The translations under genes and the position numbers were made by a program. Of a DNA stretch of 64,000 nt, positions 7,759 through 16,733 are shown one piece after another. The first letter of the stretch is position 1. Each line of letters begins with the position of its first letter. This DNA comes from STC-54 sp964504665. Its GTDB lineage: Bacteria; Patescibacteriota; Microgenomatia; Daviesbacterales; UBA10151. Where the stretch lies: assembly GCA_964504665.1 (NCBI GenBank), contig CAZDEH010000002.1:1-64000 (forward strand). Reading direction: 5' to 3'. Under the pieces are notes generated by a model. It saw nothing but the letters and a program-made list of their open reading frames with translations. It was not told the origin of the DNA and ran no database searches.

Positions 7759-9177
7759 ATGAGTGCTTCAAAAATAAAATTTAGTCGTGTTACATCCAAA
7801 AGAAACCACTGGATTAAAAAAAATATATATTATCATCAAAATATAATAGATTTTTACAAATTCAATATACCCCCAAAATCAATCATATTGGAGGTAGGTT
7901 GTGGTAATGGTTATTTATTAAATAATTTAGCACCAAAGCTCGGAATAGGGATTGATACTTCAAGCGAAATGATTAAAGAAGCGGAGGAATTACATAGTAA
8001 ATCACCTCATAACCGTTTTATTCAAATGAGTGCGGAAAATCTTAAATTAAAGCAAGTATTCGACTTTATTATTTTTTCGGATAGTTTAGGGTACTTTCAG
8101 GATGTTCAAAAAGTTTTTCAAGAAGTTAAGAAAGTGTCTTCTTCTGATACCAGACTAATCGTCAATTATCATAGTTTTATGTGGCATCCATTACTTAACT
8201 TAGCAGAAAAACTACACTTAAAGATGCCTTCAGAAAGATTGAATTGGTTAAACTCAAGTGATATTGAAGGGTTATTAAATCTTGCTGGTTTTGAAATTAT
8301 TAAAAAGGGAAATCGTTTTCTTTGTCCTTTCAATTTTTCTTTTTTTTCTAAATTAATAAATAAATACTTTGCCCCACTCCCACTTTTAAATAGATTCTGT
8401 TTGATTAATTATATTATAGCCAAACCGATTGAATACCTATTTAAACATAATCGTAATTTTAGTGTAAGCATAATAATCCCAGCGAGAAATGAAAAAGGGA
8501 ATATTGAAAATGCTATAAAACTCATTCCCCAAATGGGACAGTATACCGAAATAATTTTTATTGAAGGGCATTCAACAGATGGAACATTAGAGGAGATCCA
8601 GCGTGTCTGTGAAAAATATTCAAAGCAGCGTAATCTAAGATATTTTGTTCAGTCTGGAATAGGAAAGGGTGATGCTGTTCGTATGGGGTTTTCCAAGGCT
8701 TCGGGTGATATTTTGATGATTCTGGATGCTGACTTAACAGTTCCACCTCAAGATTTAATCAAATTTTATAATGCCTTAGCAACTGGCAAGGGAGAATACA
8801 TAAATGGATCACGACTGGTCTACCCTATGGAAAAAGAAGCTATGAGAACTTTAAATATTATAGGTAATAAATTTTTCTCAATAATGTTTACCTGGATTTT
8901 AGGCCAAAGAATAAAAGATACTTTATGCGGTACAAAAGCACTTTTTAAAAAACATTACCAAAAAATCCAACAAAATCGTTACTATTTCGGTGATTTTGAC
9001 CCCTTTGGTGATTTTGATCTTATTTTTGGATCAGCAAAATTAAATTTAAAAATGGTCGAGATTCCAATCAGATATAAAGCAAGGATTTATGGTACGACTA
9101 ACATATCCCGATTTAAACATGGATTATTATTATTAAAAATGGTACTCTTTTCTTTAAATAAGTTAAAGTTTATTTAA
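7759..9177 (+). CDS. Fusion protein: SAM-dependent methyltransferase + GT2 glycosyltransferase
   Basis: A 472-aa two-domain protein. Residues about 25-200 are a class I methyltransferase with motif I LEVGCGNGYLL (45-54), the acidic ribose-binding Asp66 (GIDTSSEM) and the post-I region FDFIIFSDSLGY. Residues about 235-472 are a GT2 domain starting SVSIIIPARNEKGNIE, with IEGHSTDGT and the metal-binding DAD at 323-325, and the ending pattern of polyprenyl-phosphate sugar transferases (YKARIYGTTNISRFKHG). It lies between a radical SAM gene and a GT-C gene in one plus-strand operon. A bifunctional enzyme that methylates and transfers a sugar, or links the two steps, is inferred. Confidence 0.88.
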   Translation: MSASKIKFSRVTSKRNHWIKKNIYYHQNIIDFYKFNIPPKSIILEVGCGNGYLLNNLAPKLGIGIDTSSEMIKEAEELHSKSPHNRFIQMSAENLKLKQVFDFIIFSDSLGYFQDVQKVFQEVKKVSSSDTRLIVNYHSFMWHPLLNLAEKLHLKMPSERLNWLNSSDIEGLLNLAGFEIIKKGNRFLCPFNFSFFSKLINKYFAPLPLLNRFCLINYIIAKPIEYLFKHNRNFSVSIIIPARNEKGNIENAIKLIPQMGQYTEIIFIEGHSTDGTLEEIQRVCEKYSKQRNLRYFVQSGIGKGDAVRMGFSKASGDILMILDADLTVPPQDLIKFYNALATGKGEYINGSRLVYPMEKEAMRTLNIIGNKFFSIMFTWILGQRIKDTLCGTKALFKKHYQKIQQNRYYFGDFDPFGDFDLIFGSAKLNLKMVEIPIRYKARIYGTTNISRFKHGLLLLKMVLFSLNKLKFI

Positions 9178-9181
9178 TACT

Positions 9182-10768
9182 ATGTTTAAAATAGATAAAG
9201 GGATCCTCCGGTACTTACCTGTTTTTATTCCCCCATTTTTTTATCTATTTATCATCTTTATTTTTTCAAAAATAAGAGGTCCTTTTTCCCTTGGATCTAA
9301 TTCAGACCCCTCATATGCATATTTATTTAATGCTTTGAGCGTTTCTCAAGGTCTGCCTGTCGGCCATCTGGACCATCCCGGAACCCCTGTTCAATCTTTA
9401 GGCGCTATTGTTATAAATTCCATTAATTTTATTAATCATAAACCGGATGTGATTTCAGAAGTCTTAAAAAATCCTGAATATTTTTTAAATTCTATTTTTA
9501 TTGTAATTATTATAATAAATACTATTTTACTGCTGACAGTTGGGATTATAAGTTTTTATTTAACAAAAAAACTTTGGGCAAGTTTATTATTAGGATTTAC
9601 ACCATTTTTCTCAACAGCGATATTGGCTGGTAATCTCCTGGTTATGCCGGAACCAATACTACTGACAGCATCCTTAATATTAACTATATCTTTATTAATA
9701 CTGTTTTTTACCAATAGACATCTAAAATTAATCTTATTTTTATCAATAATTGCAGTTGGCCTGGGGATTGCTTCAAAAATTCTTTTCTTTCCGCTATTAT
9801 TTATACCTTTAATTTCTGTACCTTTTGTCAGAACAAAAATCGCTTTTATTTTAGGCTGCTTATTTTCATTTTATTTATTTACCATACCAATAGTTCCATT
9901 TTATTCTGATCTATACGCATGGGTTAAAGCATTATTTTTCCACTCAGGAATACACGGTCAGGGTGAAAATGCCATTATCAATACCTCTACCTACCTTATA
10001 AATATCGTAAATTTATTGAGAGATGAACCAATTTATTCTATAATTTTATTAGCTGCAATTATTACTTTTATACTTGCACTTATTATACGCAGTAATATTC
10101 AAAAAAAACAAATAGCTATCCTTACAAGTTTAATAATTGCACAAATACTTCAAGTCTTGCTGGTAGCTAAACATCCAGGCGGGATATATTTAACACCCAC
10201 TTTATGTTTATCATCTATTACATTAGTATTCACAATATTCGTATTAGATAAATCACTTCTTCATTTTTCTTTTTTTAAAAATACCAGGCTATTGCCGATA
10301 ATTGTATATTTATTCCTGATCGCAATTGCATATCAAAGTTTGCAGATTTATGAATTATATTCCAAAATAAAGAAAAATCAATCGGAAATTATTGCTGTCA
10401 ATAAAATTGTTGAAGAAAAATATAATCATGAGGTTGTAATTAGTTATTTCCGATCGTCTTCAAAATTTTATGCGATGAGATTTGGCAATACTTTTACCCG
10501 TGACGCTTATTCTGCATATTTAACAAATATTTACCCGAATATCTATTTTTGGGATATTTGGAATGCACGTTTCAGCGATTGGAGTTCCCGAATTGTAGAT
10601 ATTGAAGAAATTATACAAGCAAAAGGCAATAAAAAGATAATTTTTTACGGAACATCTTTTGATAAACATTATTCTGATTATCCAAATTATAAACCTAAGT
10701 TTCTACTACAAGATTTAATAAATGGGAAGGAAGAAACTATTTACCAAGTACTTTTGAAAACTCCTTAA
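9182..10768 (+). CDS. Polytopic GT-C type membrane protein (GT39/ArnT-like, divergent)
   Basis: A 528-aa integral membrane protein with about ten to twelve helices and a C-terminal soluble segment (about 405-528). The first extracytoplasmic loop carries SNSDPSYAYLFNAL and GHLDHPGTPVQSLGA, so acidic residues are where GT-C enzymes place their catalytic Asp, but the usual DEA motif is absent. It starts 4 nt after the methyltransferase-GT2 fusion, and its last 4 nt overlap the convergent minus-strand gene. It is probably a glycosyltransferase using a polyprenyl-phosphate sugar, possibly the one charged by the neighbouring GT2 domain. Exact family uncertain. Confidence 0.65.
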   Translation: MFKIDKGILRYLPVFIPPFFYLFIIFIFSKIRGPFSLGSNSDPSYAYLFNALSVSQGLPVGHLDHPGTPVQSLGAIVINSINFINHKPDVISEVLKNPEYFLNSIFIVIIIINTILLLTVGIISFYLTKKLWASLLLGFTPFFSTAILAGNLLVMPEPILLTASLILTISLLILFFTNRHLKLILFLSIIAVGLGIASKILFFPLLFIPLISVPFVRTKIAFILGCLFSFYLFTIPIVPFYSDLYAWVKALFFHSGIHGQGENAIINTSTYLINIVNLLRDEPIYSIILLAAIITFILALIIRSNIQKKQIAILTSLIIAQILQVLLVAKHPGGIYLTPTLCLSSITLVFTIFVLDKSLLHFSFFKNTRLLPIIVYLFLIAIAYQSLQIYELYSKIKKNQSEIIAVNKIVEEKYNHEVVISYFRSSSKFYAMRFGNTFTRDAYSAYLTNIYPNIYFWDIWNARFSDWSSRIVDIEEIIQAKGNKKIIFYGTSFDKHYSDYPNYKPKFLLQDLINGKEETIYQVLLKTP

Positions 10769-11220
10769 ACAGTTTTATCTGGAATTTGTTTATATAAATA
10801 AACAAATAAGATAAAAGCGCTGAAAAATATTAATAAAGGAATATTTTGAGGTTGAATATGATATTCTGCAAACACATAATTCAACCCTCTCTTAGTTAAA
10901 AGACTATTAAAATAAATATATAAAATTATTAATAACGGTAAGAATATTATATTCAGTCTCTCAAATCTTTTTTCTAAATCAGATAAAATCAGTATATTTT
11001 TCTTTGCAGGAGAAATACTCACAATTAACCCTAAACATAAAAGAAGATTGAAAAGAGCTAAAGAGTCAATAAGAAAATGTTTTTTAAAAAATCCAAGATA
11101 CTTATAGATATCAAAAAAAAGCGCTAAAAAGGTTATACCCATCAATATAGGGAAAAAAATATACATTAGATTCAATAATCTTTTTGCTAAAACAATAAAT
11201 AATCTTTTCATCATTAGCAT
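10765..11220 (-). CDS. Hypothetical four-helix membrane protein
   Basis: About 151 aa when started at the ATG at 11220; two further in-frame ATG codons follow within four residues, and the frame also extends upstream into the acyltransferase gene without an obvious start. Four hydrophobic segments are seen (roughly residues 8-35, 48-68, 83-102 and 125-143), separated by short charged loops. I recognise no family. It is the last gene of the long minus-strand run, 7 nt after the hexapeptide acyltransferase, and its stop region overlaps the convergent GT-C gene by 4 nt. Confidence 0.55.
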   Translation of the reverse strand: MLMMKRLFIVLAKRLLNLMYIFFPILMGITFLALFFDIYKYLGFFKKHFLIDSLALFNLLLCLGLIVSISPAKKNILILSDLEKRFERLNIIFLPLLIILYIYFNSLLTKRGLNYVFAEYHIQPQNIPLLIFFSAFILFVYLYKQIPDKTV

Positions 11221-11227
11221 TATAGTA

Positions 11228-11848
11228 TCATATTCGAATCTTTGATTTAATTCGGATGGGGTTACCAAAAGCGATACTATTGGGTGGAATTTTACCTGAA
11301 ACAATACTCCCTGCCCCAATGATGGAATTTTTTCCTATCACAGAACCTTTTAAGATAATTGATTTTGTCCCTATGAAAACGTTATCCTCAATTATTACAG
11401 GTTCAATTCCAATATTAGTGTTTCCATACCTTCTTCCTTCTGGGTTAATTGAATGAAAATCATTATCAATTATCAAGCAATTAGCACCTATTAAAACATT
11501 ATCTCCAATATGGATAGATTTTGCCGCAACAATTGACCCACCACTAATTCCAACATTATTCCCTATTATTATTTCGGCTCCCCGAGATCTGGTAGATAAA
11601 CACGTACGATGATCTATACCTATCACATTAGCCCAAGTTCCATTCCTAATCTCAACTCCTTTCCCTAGAACTATTGAGCTACCTCTAGCTCTTCGTATTA
11701 ACGGGATACCAAAGCTGTAAAACGGAAATTTGAAACGGACGCCCCATATTAGGAGGTAAAAAAAATTAACCGGTAATAGAAAACAAAGAACAAAAAGATC
11801 AAAAATAATCCACGGTTTGAGGGAAATTTCACTTAGTTTGCTCATCAT
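11228..11848 (-). CDS. Acyltransferase with left-handed beta-helix (hexapeptide repeats)
   Basis: A 206-aa protein of the LbH O-acyltransferase type, which typically acetylates sugar hydroxyls from acetyl-CoA. An N-terminal hydrophobic stretch (about 12-36) is followed by hexapeptide-repeat sequence such as IIIGNNVGISGGSIV, IHIGDNVLIGANCLI, VIIEDNVFIGTKSII and SIIGAGSIV. The residues DNDFHSINPEGR match the conserved loop containing the catalytic His of galactoside or maltose acetyltransferase relatives (D-x-D-F-H). It sits 15 nt after the Fcl-like gene in a minus-strand operon, consistent with decoration of the glycan made there. Confidence 0.88.
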   Translation of the reverse strand: MMSKLSEISLKPWIIFDLFVLCFLLPVNFFYLLIWGVRFKFPFYSFGIPLIRRARGSSIVLGKGVEIRNGTWANVIGIDHRTCLSTRSRGAEIIIGNNVGISGGSIVAAKSIHIGDNVLIGANCLIIDNDFHSINPEGRRYGNTNIGIEPVIIEDNVFIGTKSIILKGSVIGKNSIIGAGSIVSGKIPPNSIAFGNPIRIKSKIRI

Positions 11849-11863
11849 TCTATCAGTAAATTT

Positions 11864-12796
11864 TTAACGATTATGCATGTACCAATCAATTGTCTTTTTC
11901 AGACCTTTTTCAAAACTAGTTTTAGATATAAACCCAAATTCCTTTTCCGCTTTTGATGTATCCAACTTCCTTCGTGGCTGACCATCCGGCTTAGAGGTAT
12001 CCCAAATTATTTTTCCTTCAAATCCTATAATTACTTTAATAATGTTTGCTAAATCTTTGATTGAAATCTCAAAACTAGATCCAATATTAACAGGTTCAGG
12101 TTTATTATATCTTTCTGCAGCTAAGATAATTGCATCCGCACAATCTTCAACGTAGCAAAATTCTCTTGTCGCTTTTCCTGTTCCCCATACAACCACTTGC
12201 TTTACTCCTGCCTTTTTTGCGTCTATAAATTTTTTAATCAAAGCAGGTATTACATGGGAAGATTCAAGGTCAAAATTATCCCCGGGACCATATAGATTTA
12301 CTGGCATTAAATGAATTGCATTAAAACCATACTGCTGACGATATGCTTGAGCTTGCACTAACAACATTTTTTTGGCTAACCCATAAGGAGCATTAGTTTC
12401 CTCCGGATAACCATTCCATAAATCAATTTCCTTAAAAGGAACTGGTGTAAATTTTGGGTACTGACAAATAGTTCCAAGACCTATAAATTTTTCTACCCCA
12501 GTTTTTCTTGCTTCCTCCATCAAATTTACCCCCATAACCAAATTATCATAAAATAGTTCGCCTGGTTTTTCCTGATTAAAACCTATTCCTCCTACTTTCG
12601 CAGCTAAGTGGATGACGATATCCATACCTTGCACACTTTTCTTACAAGCATTTTTCTCTCTCAAATCAGAGTTTTTTGAACGAGGAACGGATATTTGGGT
12701 TACACTGAGTTTTTGTAACTTATTTACTAAGTGAGAACCTAAAAAACCTGCTCCACCAGTAACAAGTATTCTTTTATTTTGCCAAAAACTTCTCAT
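11864..12796 (-). CDS. fcl: GDP-L-fucose synthase-like NAD(P)-dependent epimerase/reductase
   Basis: A 310-aa extended short-chain dehydrogenase. GGAGFLG (14-20) is the dinucleotide motif; HLAAKVGGIGFNQEKPGELF is the Fcl-type substrate region. The catalytic triad is Thr109 (GTICQYP, where E. coli Fcl has Ser), Tyr138 and Lys142 (YGLAKK). VNLYGPGDNFD and WGTGKATREF also match Fcl. The family converts GDP-4-keto-6-deoxy-D-mannose to GDP-L-fucose by 3,5-epimerisation and reduction. The matching dehydratase Gmd is encoded at 55819-56832. It overlaps the GT2 gene upstream by 23 nt. A different GDP- or dTDP-sugar product is possible. Confidence 0.85.
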   Translation of the reverse strand: MRSFWQNKRILVTGGAGFLGSHLVNKLQKLSVTQISVPRSKNSDLREKNACKKSVQGMDIVIHLAAKVGGIGFNQEKPGELFYDNLVMGVNLMEEARKTGVEKFIGLGTICQYPKFTPVPFKEIDLWNGYPEETNAPYGLAKKMLLVQAQAYRQQYGFNAIHLMPVNLYGPGDNFDLESSHVIPALIKKFIDAKKAGVKQVVVWGTGKATREFCYVEDCADAIILAAERYNKPEPVNIGSSFEISIKDLANIIKVIIGFEGKIIWDTSKPDGQPRRKLDTSKAEKEFGFISKTSFEKGLKKTIDWYMHNR

Positions 12797-13592
12797 ATAA
12801 TTTGAGTACAGAAATTAAACCAACTCTAGATAAATTATGCAAGCGGTGAAAAATTAAGATGATAGGATTATTTGTAAAGTCATTGGCAATATGATAATCC
12901 AGATTTAATAATTCATAATAAAGTGTTGCGGAAATATTATCCATGGTCAAACGAAAACTAGATAGATTTCTTTTAATTATTACCGGCATATGAATCCTAC
13001 CAATCTTTAACCATAACGCATATTCCATCACATATTTATTTGTACCCGTAAATGGACCAAAATTCTTGTATGTCTTTGCACTTAAAAATACCGATGGCTG
13101 ACTAATATAGTTAATAATTAGTAGTAAATTAAAATTATTTATTGATAATAAAAAATTTTTATAATCTGTTACTACAGACGAAATTGATTCACCTTTGGTA
13201 TTGATGATATTTCCAAAACCTATGAGCCATGGTGTTTCTGGATTATTCAGAAAGTATGTCCCGACTTCAGTTAATGCATTCATATCGTATATATCATCAG
13301 CATTAATAAAAGTAATAATGCTACCACTCGCGTGATTTAAACCGGTATTTATGGCATCTACCTGCCCTTTATCCCGTTTAGAGCTCCACAAGAATATTTT
13401 AGGATATTTGTTAGCGAATTCTTTAATGATCTTAACCGTTCCATCTGTTGATTCACCATCTTGAATAATTACTTCCAAATTTGGGTATTTTTGATCAATT
13501 ATAGACTGCAGTGTAAATCTAATATAATCCGCTTTGTTGTAGGAAGGAACAACAATTGAAATCTTAGGCAGGCTTACTAATTTTCCTATCAT
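12774..13592 (-). CDS. GT2 family glycosyltransferase
   Basis: A 272-aa cytosolic GT-A fold enzyme. It begins ISIVVPSYNKADYI (11-24), with DGESTDGT (45-52) and NADD at 97-100 as the nucleotide-sugar/metal-binding motif. The C-terminal part (about 190-272) is basic and mildly hydrophobic and may touch the membrane. It overlaps DUF2304 by 29 nt upstream and the Fcl-like gene by 23 nt downstream, so it is tightly coupled. It probably adds a sugar to a lipid-linked glycan; the sugar is unknown. Confidence 0.88.
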   Translation of the reverse strand: MIGKLVSLPKISIVVPSYNKADYIRFTLQSIIDQKYPNLEVIIQDGESTDGTVKIIKEFANKYPKIFLWSSKRDKGQVDAINTGLNHASGSIITFINADDIYDMNALTEVGTYFLNNPETPWLIGFGNIINTKGESISSVVTDYKNFLLSINNFNLLLIINYISQPSVFLSAKTYKNFGPFTGTNKYVMEYALWLKIGRIHMPVIIKRNLSSFRLTMDNISATLYYELLNLDYHIANDFTNNPIILIFHRLHNLSRVGLISVLKLYEKFLAK

Positions 13593-13935
13593 TTTTTACG
13601 TCTTTTAATGCTTCTTGTCTCGTATATTCTTCTAATTTTTTTTCTAATTTATTTGCTCTAACATATGATAAATAAACTAAAGGTATTATTAAAATAAAAC
13701 CTCCCAGTATTGCTAAATCAAAAGCTCTTGATATCGCTATTGTTTCTGAAAAAGCCTTAAAAGCTTCCGGAAAAAGTACAATAACAATAGCTCCAATCCA
13801 ACAAATAAGCCAAAATAATATCTCTATACCGTTTATTTCGCCCCTTCTGTAATGGAGGTAGGCAAAATAAATCATTATGAGTGCAAATATTAAAGCAATT
13901 ATCTGTAAACCTAAAATCATTTTGTTAATCTCCAT
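13564..13935 (-). CDS. DUF2304 family membrane protein
   Basis: A 123-aa protein with three hydrophobic helices (about 7-25, 37-54 and 73-90) and a charged, probably cytoplasmic, tail with LEKKLEEYTRQEAL. Spacing of the helices and the YLHYRRGEI.G.E.LFWLICW pattern match DUF2304, a small family usually encoded beside polyprenyl-phosphate GT2 enzymes. The same is seen here: it overlaps the DPM1-like GT2 upstream by 19 nt and another GT2 downstream by 29 nt. A role as a membrane partner of the GT2 enzyme is inferred. Confidence 0.85.
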   Translation of the reverse strand: MEINKMILGLQIIALIFALIMIYFAYLHYRRGEINGIEILFWLICWIGAIVIVLFPEAFKAFSETIAISRAFDLAILGGFILIIPLVYLSYVRANKLEKKLEEYTRQEALKDVKNDRKISKPA

Positions 13936-14576
13936 TTAAAAACATTAAGTAAAATACTGACAGCATCTAAAATAGTAACGCCTTTAAATTTATCATAGTA
14001 TACTGTTTCAACTGGAACTTCACAACGGCTTAATCTGTTTTTCCCGGTACGAATTACCATTTCAGTTTCTATCCCATACCCTCTTGATTGCCATCTTATT
14101 TTTTTGTAAGCACTTTCTGTAAAAGCCCTATAACCACATATTAAATCCGATATATAAATTCCAAACATTAATGATATCAACACTGAAGATACTTTGTTAC
14201 CTAAAAATCTAATAATCGGAACTCCAAAGCTTGAATTTCGTGATCCAAAAATAATGTTGTATTTCTTTGACTCAAGAGCATAAATAAACTTGGGCAAATC
14301 ACTTACTTTATGTTGTCCGTCAGAATCCATCATAACCACTGCTTCTGCTCCAAGTGCAAAAGCTGCATCACAACCAGTTTTTAAAGCAGCACCTTTTCCT
14401 AAATTAATTTTGTGTTTTAGAAGTATTATTTTACGGCTATGAGCTTCTTTATAAGTATTATCCTTTGATCCATCATCTATGACTATTATTGGAAGCTTAG
14501 TTTTTTTTAGCTCATCCAGCACTATACCTATTCTATTAGCTTCATTATATGCAGGAATAACTATATATATTTTCAT
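13917..14576 (-). CDS. GT2 glycosyltransferase, dolichyl/polyprenyl-phosphate sugar synthase type
   Basis: A 219-aa GT-A enzyme started at the ATG at 14576, which overlaps the preceding gene's TGA as ATGA; the longer open frame upstream has no GT2 character. It carries KIYIVIPAYNEANRI, VIDDGSKDNT, INLGKGAALKTG and MMDSDGQH (84-89), and the later GSRNS and ICGYRAFT motifs of DPM1/GtrB relatives. Such enzymes transfer a sugar from a nucleotide donor to polyprenyl phosphate on the cytoplasmic face. The next gene upstream is a PIG-V-like GT-C enzyme that could use that lipid-linked sugar. Confidence 0.9.
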   Translation of the reverse strand: MKIYIVIPAYNEANRIGIVLDELKKTKLPIIVIDDGSKDNTYKEAHSRKIILLKHKINLGKGAALKTGCDAAFALGAEAVVMMDSDGQHKVSDLPKFIYALESKKYNIIFGSRNSSFGVPIIRFLGNKVSSVLISLMFGIYISDLICGYRAFTESAYKKIRWQSRGYGIETEMVIRTGKNRLSRCEVPVETVYYDKFKGVTILDAVSILLNVFKWRLTK

Positions 14577-15715
14577 GCTACCCAATATCCTCTGGTAAAT
14601 AAAGCTATTAAAATCATTCCCAAAATAATAAACGATATCACAAGCGATATAAAGTATCTTTTTGGTATAGCAATAAGTACAGGTAATAATAAAAACATCA
14701 TTAAAATATACCTGGGCATAGAAGAAAGAGTCCCTGTTAAAGTTGGGGTTAACCAGCATCCTAGTGAAAAAATCCAATAGCTAAATCTAATTTTTTTAAA
14801 TGACACTATTAAAAAAAAGAGTGAGATTAGAGTAAAACTAAACTCTAAGACAACATTAAGAAATAACAAAGAGTTGATAGGTACAGACAAAATCATTTTT
14901 AGATATCTAAAAAATACCTGTGGAGTTGAAACTATTGGGAAACTATTTCTCTCTGCTCCAAAGGCAGGTTGGGAATTTAAAAATAAAATTGGGTCATTAA
15001 AATTAAATCCTAAATAAAGCATGTATAGTAATAATCCTAACGGTATTATCAAAAACCCAAATATTATTTTACTAGCAATATATTTATCGATATCTTTATT
15101 CTTATATTCATAGTAAATTTCAATTAAAAAAACAGGTAATAACCATAAACCGATAATTCTTGTGCTACAAGCTAATAATCCATACACTCCAGCCGATAAA
15201 TAATTTTTCTTTCTTAGAAGATATATTGTTGAGACTATAAAAAATAAAAATAAAGATTCTGAATAAACGCTCCCAAAATAAAACGAGGTCGGAAACGTAA
15301 CTAATAATATAACTGAATACAACGCTATTTTGTGACTTAAATCGATTCTAATCAATTTATAAAACACTATAAGAGCTAATAAAAAAACAACACTTGTAAA
15401 AAACAGACTTACTAAATAGTTACCTTCATATAAAGTTACTATCTTTAGAAATAATGAGTATAATGGAAAGAATGCCTGGGAATATTGCGAAGATTCATAC
15501 CCCATGGTGACAATCCTTAAGTAATGTACACCGTCAAAATTACCAAATCCCCAAATCCAGGATGGCAACCCTGTAGTAGAAAGTACCGTATCCCAATAAG
15601 GGAAACGGTTACCAAATACTGGAATTACAAAAACAGATGCGAAAGATATCATAAGAAGGATCGTTCTCCAAGTAAAAAAGATAAGAATGATTTTAAGGAC
15701 GTAAGACTTTTCCAT
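14573..15715 (-). CDS. PIG-V-like mannosyltransferase family membrane protein (GT-C)
   Basis: About 380 aa with nine or ten membrane helices. After the first helix the extracytoplasmic loop has WGFGNFDGVHYLRIVTMGY, matching the WDxxHYxxIAxxGY pattern of PIG-V/GPI mannosyltransferase II relatives, and then FFPLYSLFLK. SVYSESLFLFF is a second family signature. The ATG at 15715 is chosen; an in-frame TTG three codons earlier is also possible. It overlaps the GT4 gene upstream by 23 nt and the GT2 gene downstream by 4 nt. It probably transfers mannose or a related sugar from a polyprenyl-phosphate donor outside the membrane. Confidence 0.82.
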   Translation of the reverse strand: MEKSYVLKIILIFFTWRTILLMISFASVFVIPVFGNRFPYWDTVLSTTGLPSWIWGFGNFDGVHYLRIVTMGYESSQYSQAFFPLYSLFLKIVTLYEGNYLVSLFFTSVVFLLALIVFYKLIRIDLSHKIALYSVILLVTFPTSFYFGSVYSESLFLFFIVSTIYLLRKKNYLSAGVYGLLACSTRIIGLWLLPVFLIEIYYEYKNKDIDKYIASKIIFGFLIIPLGLLLYMLYLGFNFNDPILFLNSQPAFGAERNSFPIVSTPQVFFRYLKMILSVPINSLLFLNVVLEFSFTLISLFFLIVSFKKIRFSYWIFSLGCWLTPTLTGTLSSMPRYILMMFLLLPVLIAIPKRYFISLVISFIILGMILIALFTRGYWVA

Positions 15716-16733
15716 AAACCTCAATTGTTTCCTGAGCTACTTTTTTCCAGGAAAACTTTTTTACATTTTTAAGCCCTTCTACTATTAAGCTCTCACTTAA
15801 CTTGTTTCCTTCCATAATTTTAGAAATTGCCTGGGAAATACCCTCAACGGATTTAGGATCAACCAATAAGGCCCCATATCCTGCTACTTCTGGCATGGAA
15901 GAGGTGTTGGAGGTTATAACTGGAACCCCACAAATTTGCGCTTCCAAGATAGGTAAACCAAATCCTTCAATAAAAGAGGGCATCAATACTACATTAGCTA
16001 AATTAGTAATAGCTACTAAATCCTCATCCTTAACGAAACCTAATATATGCACTTTGGGGTTATTAGAATAAAGATTTAAAAAATTTTTAAAACTTTTCAT
16101 TTCCGGGTGATCTAAATTATTTTTTTCTTCAAAACCTTTCCCAATCAAAACTAAATCTATCTTTGCTTTTAAAGCTGCTTCGCTTAAATTTAATAAGTTC
16201 TTATTCCAATTGACATTACCAGTAAAAAGAGCAAATTTACCTGGTAAATGATACCTATCTTTTACCCTTTTTAATTCTTCTGTCCTATTAATTTTTCGAA
16301 AGTGGCTCGTTGGAGCTAATGCAATTGGATAAATTTTTTCTGCTGATACTTTGACATACTTAATAATATCTTCTTTGGAGGAAACAGAATCTGTTATTAT
16401 TGCGGCTACGTTTTTTAATGACAGCTTTTGTAAATAATTATTAAACGCACCTTTAATTCCTGGTGGATATGCGGTAGGATTTGTTAAGGGAATAACATCA
16501 TGGATTGTAACCACTGTCGGAATTTTTTTTGGAATGGGTAATGACCTTTGAAATAAATCGAAGAAAGGATAATGTACAATATCAGCGATTTTTACTTCGT
16601 TAATATCAGAAAATTCCTGTATATGTAACCCAGAATTTTGTTTTAAATATTTAAGGAGGTTTTTTGTATAGGCCCCTATACCTCTTACACTATGACTATT
16701 AAATAGCGGTGAGACACAGAAAGCGATTTTCAT
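15693..16733 (-). CDS. GT4 family glycosyltransferase
   Basis: A 346-aa GT-B fold enzyme. The N-terminal domain has the loop RGIGAYTKNLLKYL and VVTIHDVIPL; the C-terminal domain has FTGNVNWNKNL, the PSFIEGFGLPILEAQ donor-binding motif with the E-x7-E pair, and GVPVITSNTSSMPEVAG. This is the mannosyl/glucosyl GT4 type. Its ATG shares one base with the preceding GT2 gene's stop (TAATG), so translation is probably coupled. Retaining transfer of a hexose to a cytosolic lipid-linked acceptor is the expected role. Confidence 0.92.
   Translation of the reverse strand: MKIAFCVSPLFNSHSVRGIGAYTKNLLKYLKQNSGLHIQEFSDINEVKIADIVHYPFFDLFQRSLPIPKKIPTVVTIHDVIPLTNPTAYPPGIKGAFNNYLQKLSLKNVAAIITDSVSSKEDIIKYVKVSAEKIYPIALAPTSHFRKINRTEELKRVKDRYHLPGKFALFTGNVNWNKNLLNLSEAALKAKIDLVLIGKGFEEKNNLDHPEMKSFKNFLNLYSNNPKVHILGFVKDEDLVAITNLANVVLMPSFIEGFGLPILEAQICGVPVITSNTSSMPEVAGYGALLVDPKSVEGISQAISKIMEGNKLSESLIVEGLKNVKKFSWKKVAQETIEVYGKVLRP

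Noticed and set aside
14577..14777. Long N-terminal extension of the DPM1-like GT2 gene
   Set aside because: The extra 67 residues overlap the PIG-V-like gene and have no GT2 character; the ATG at 14576 gives the normal start and an ATGA overlap.
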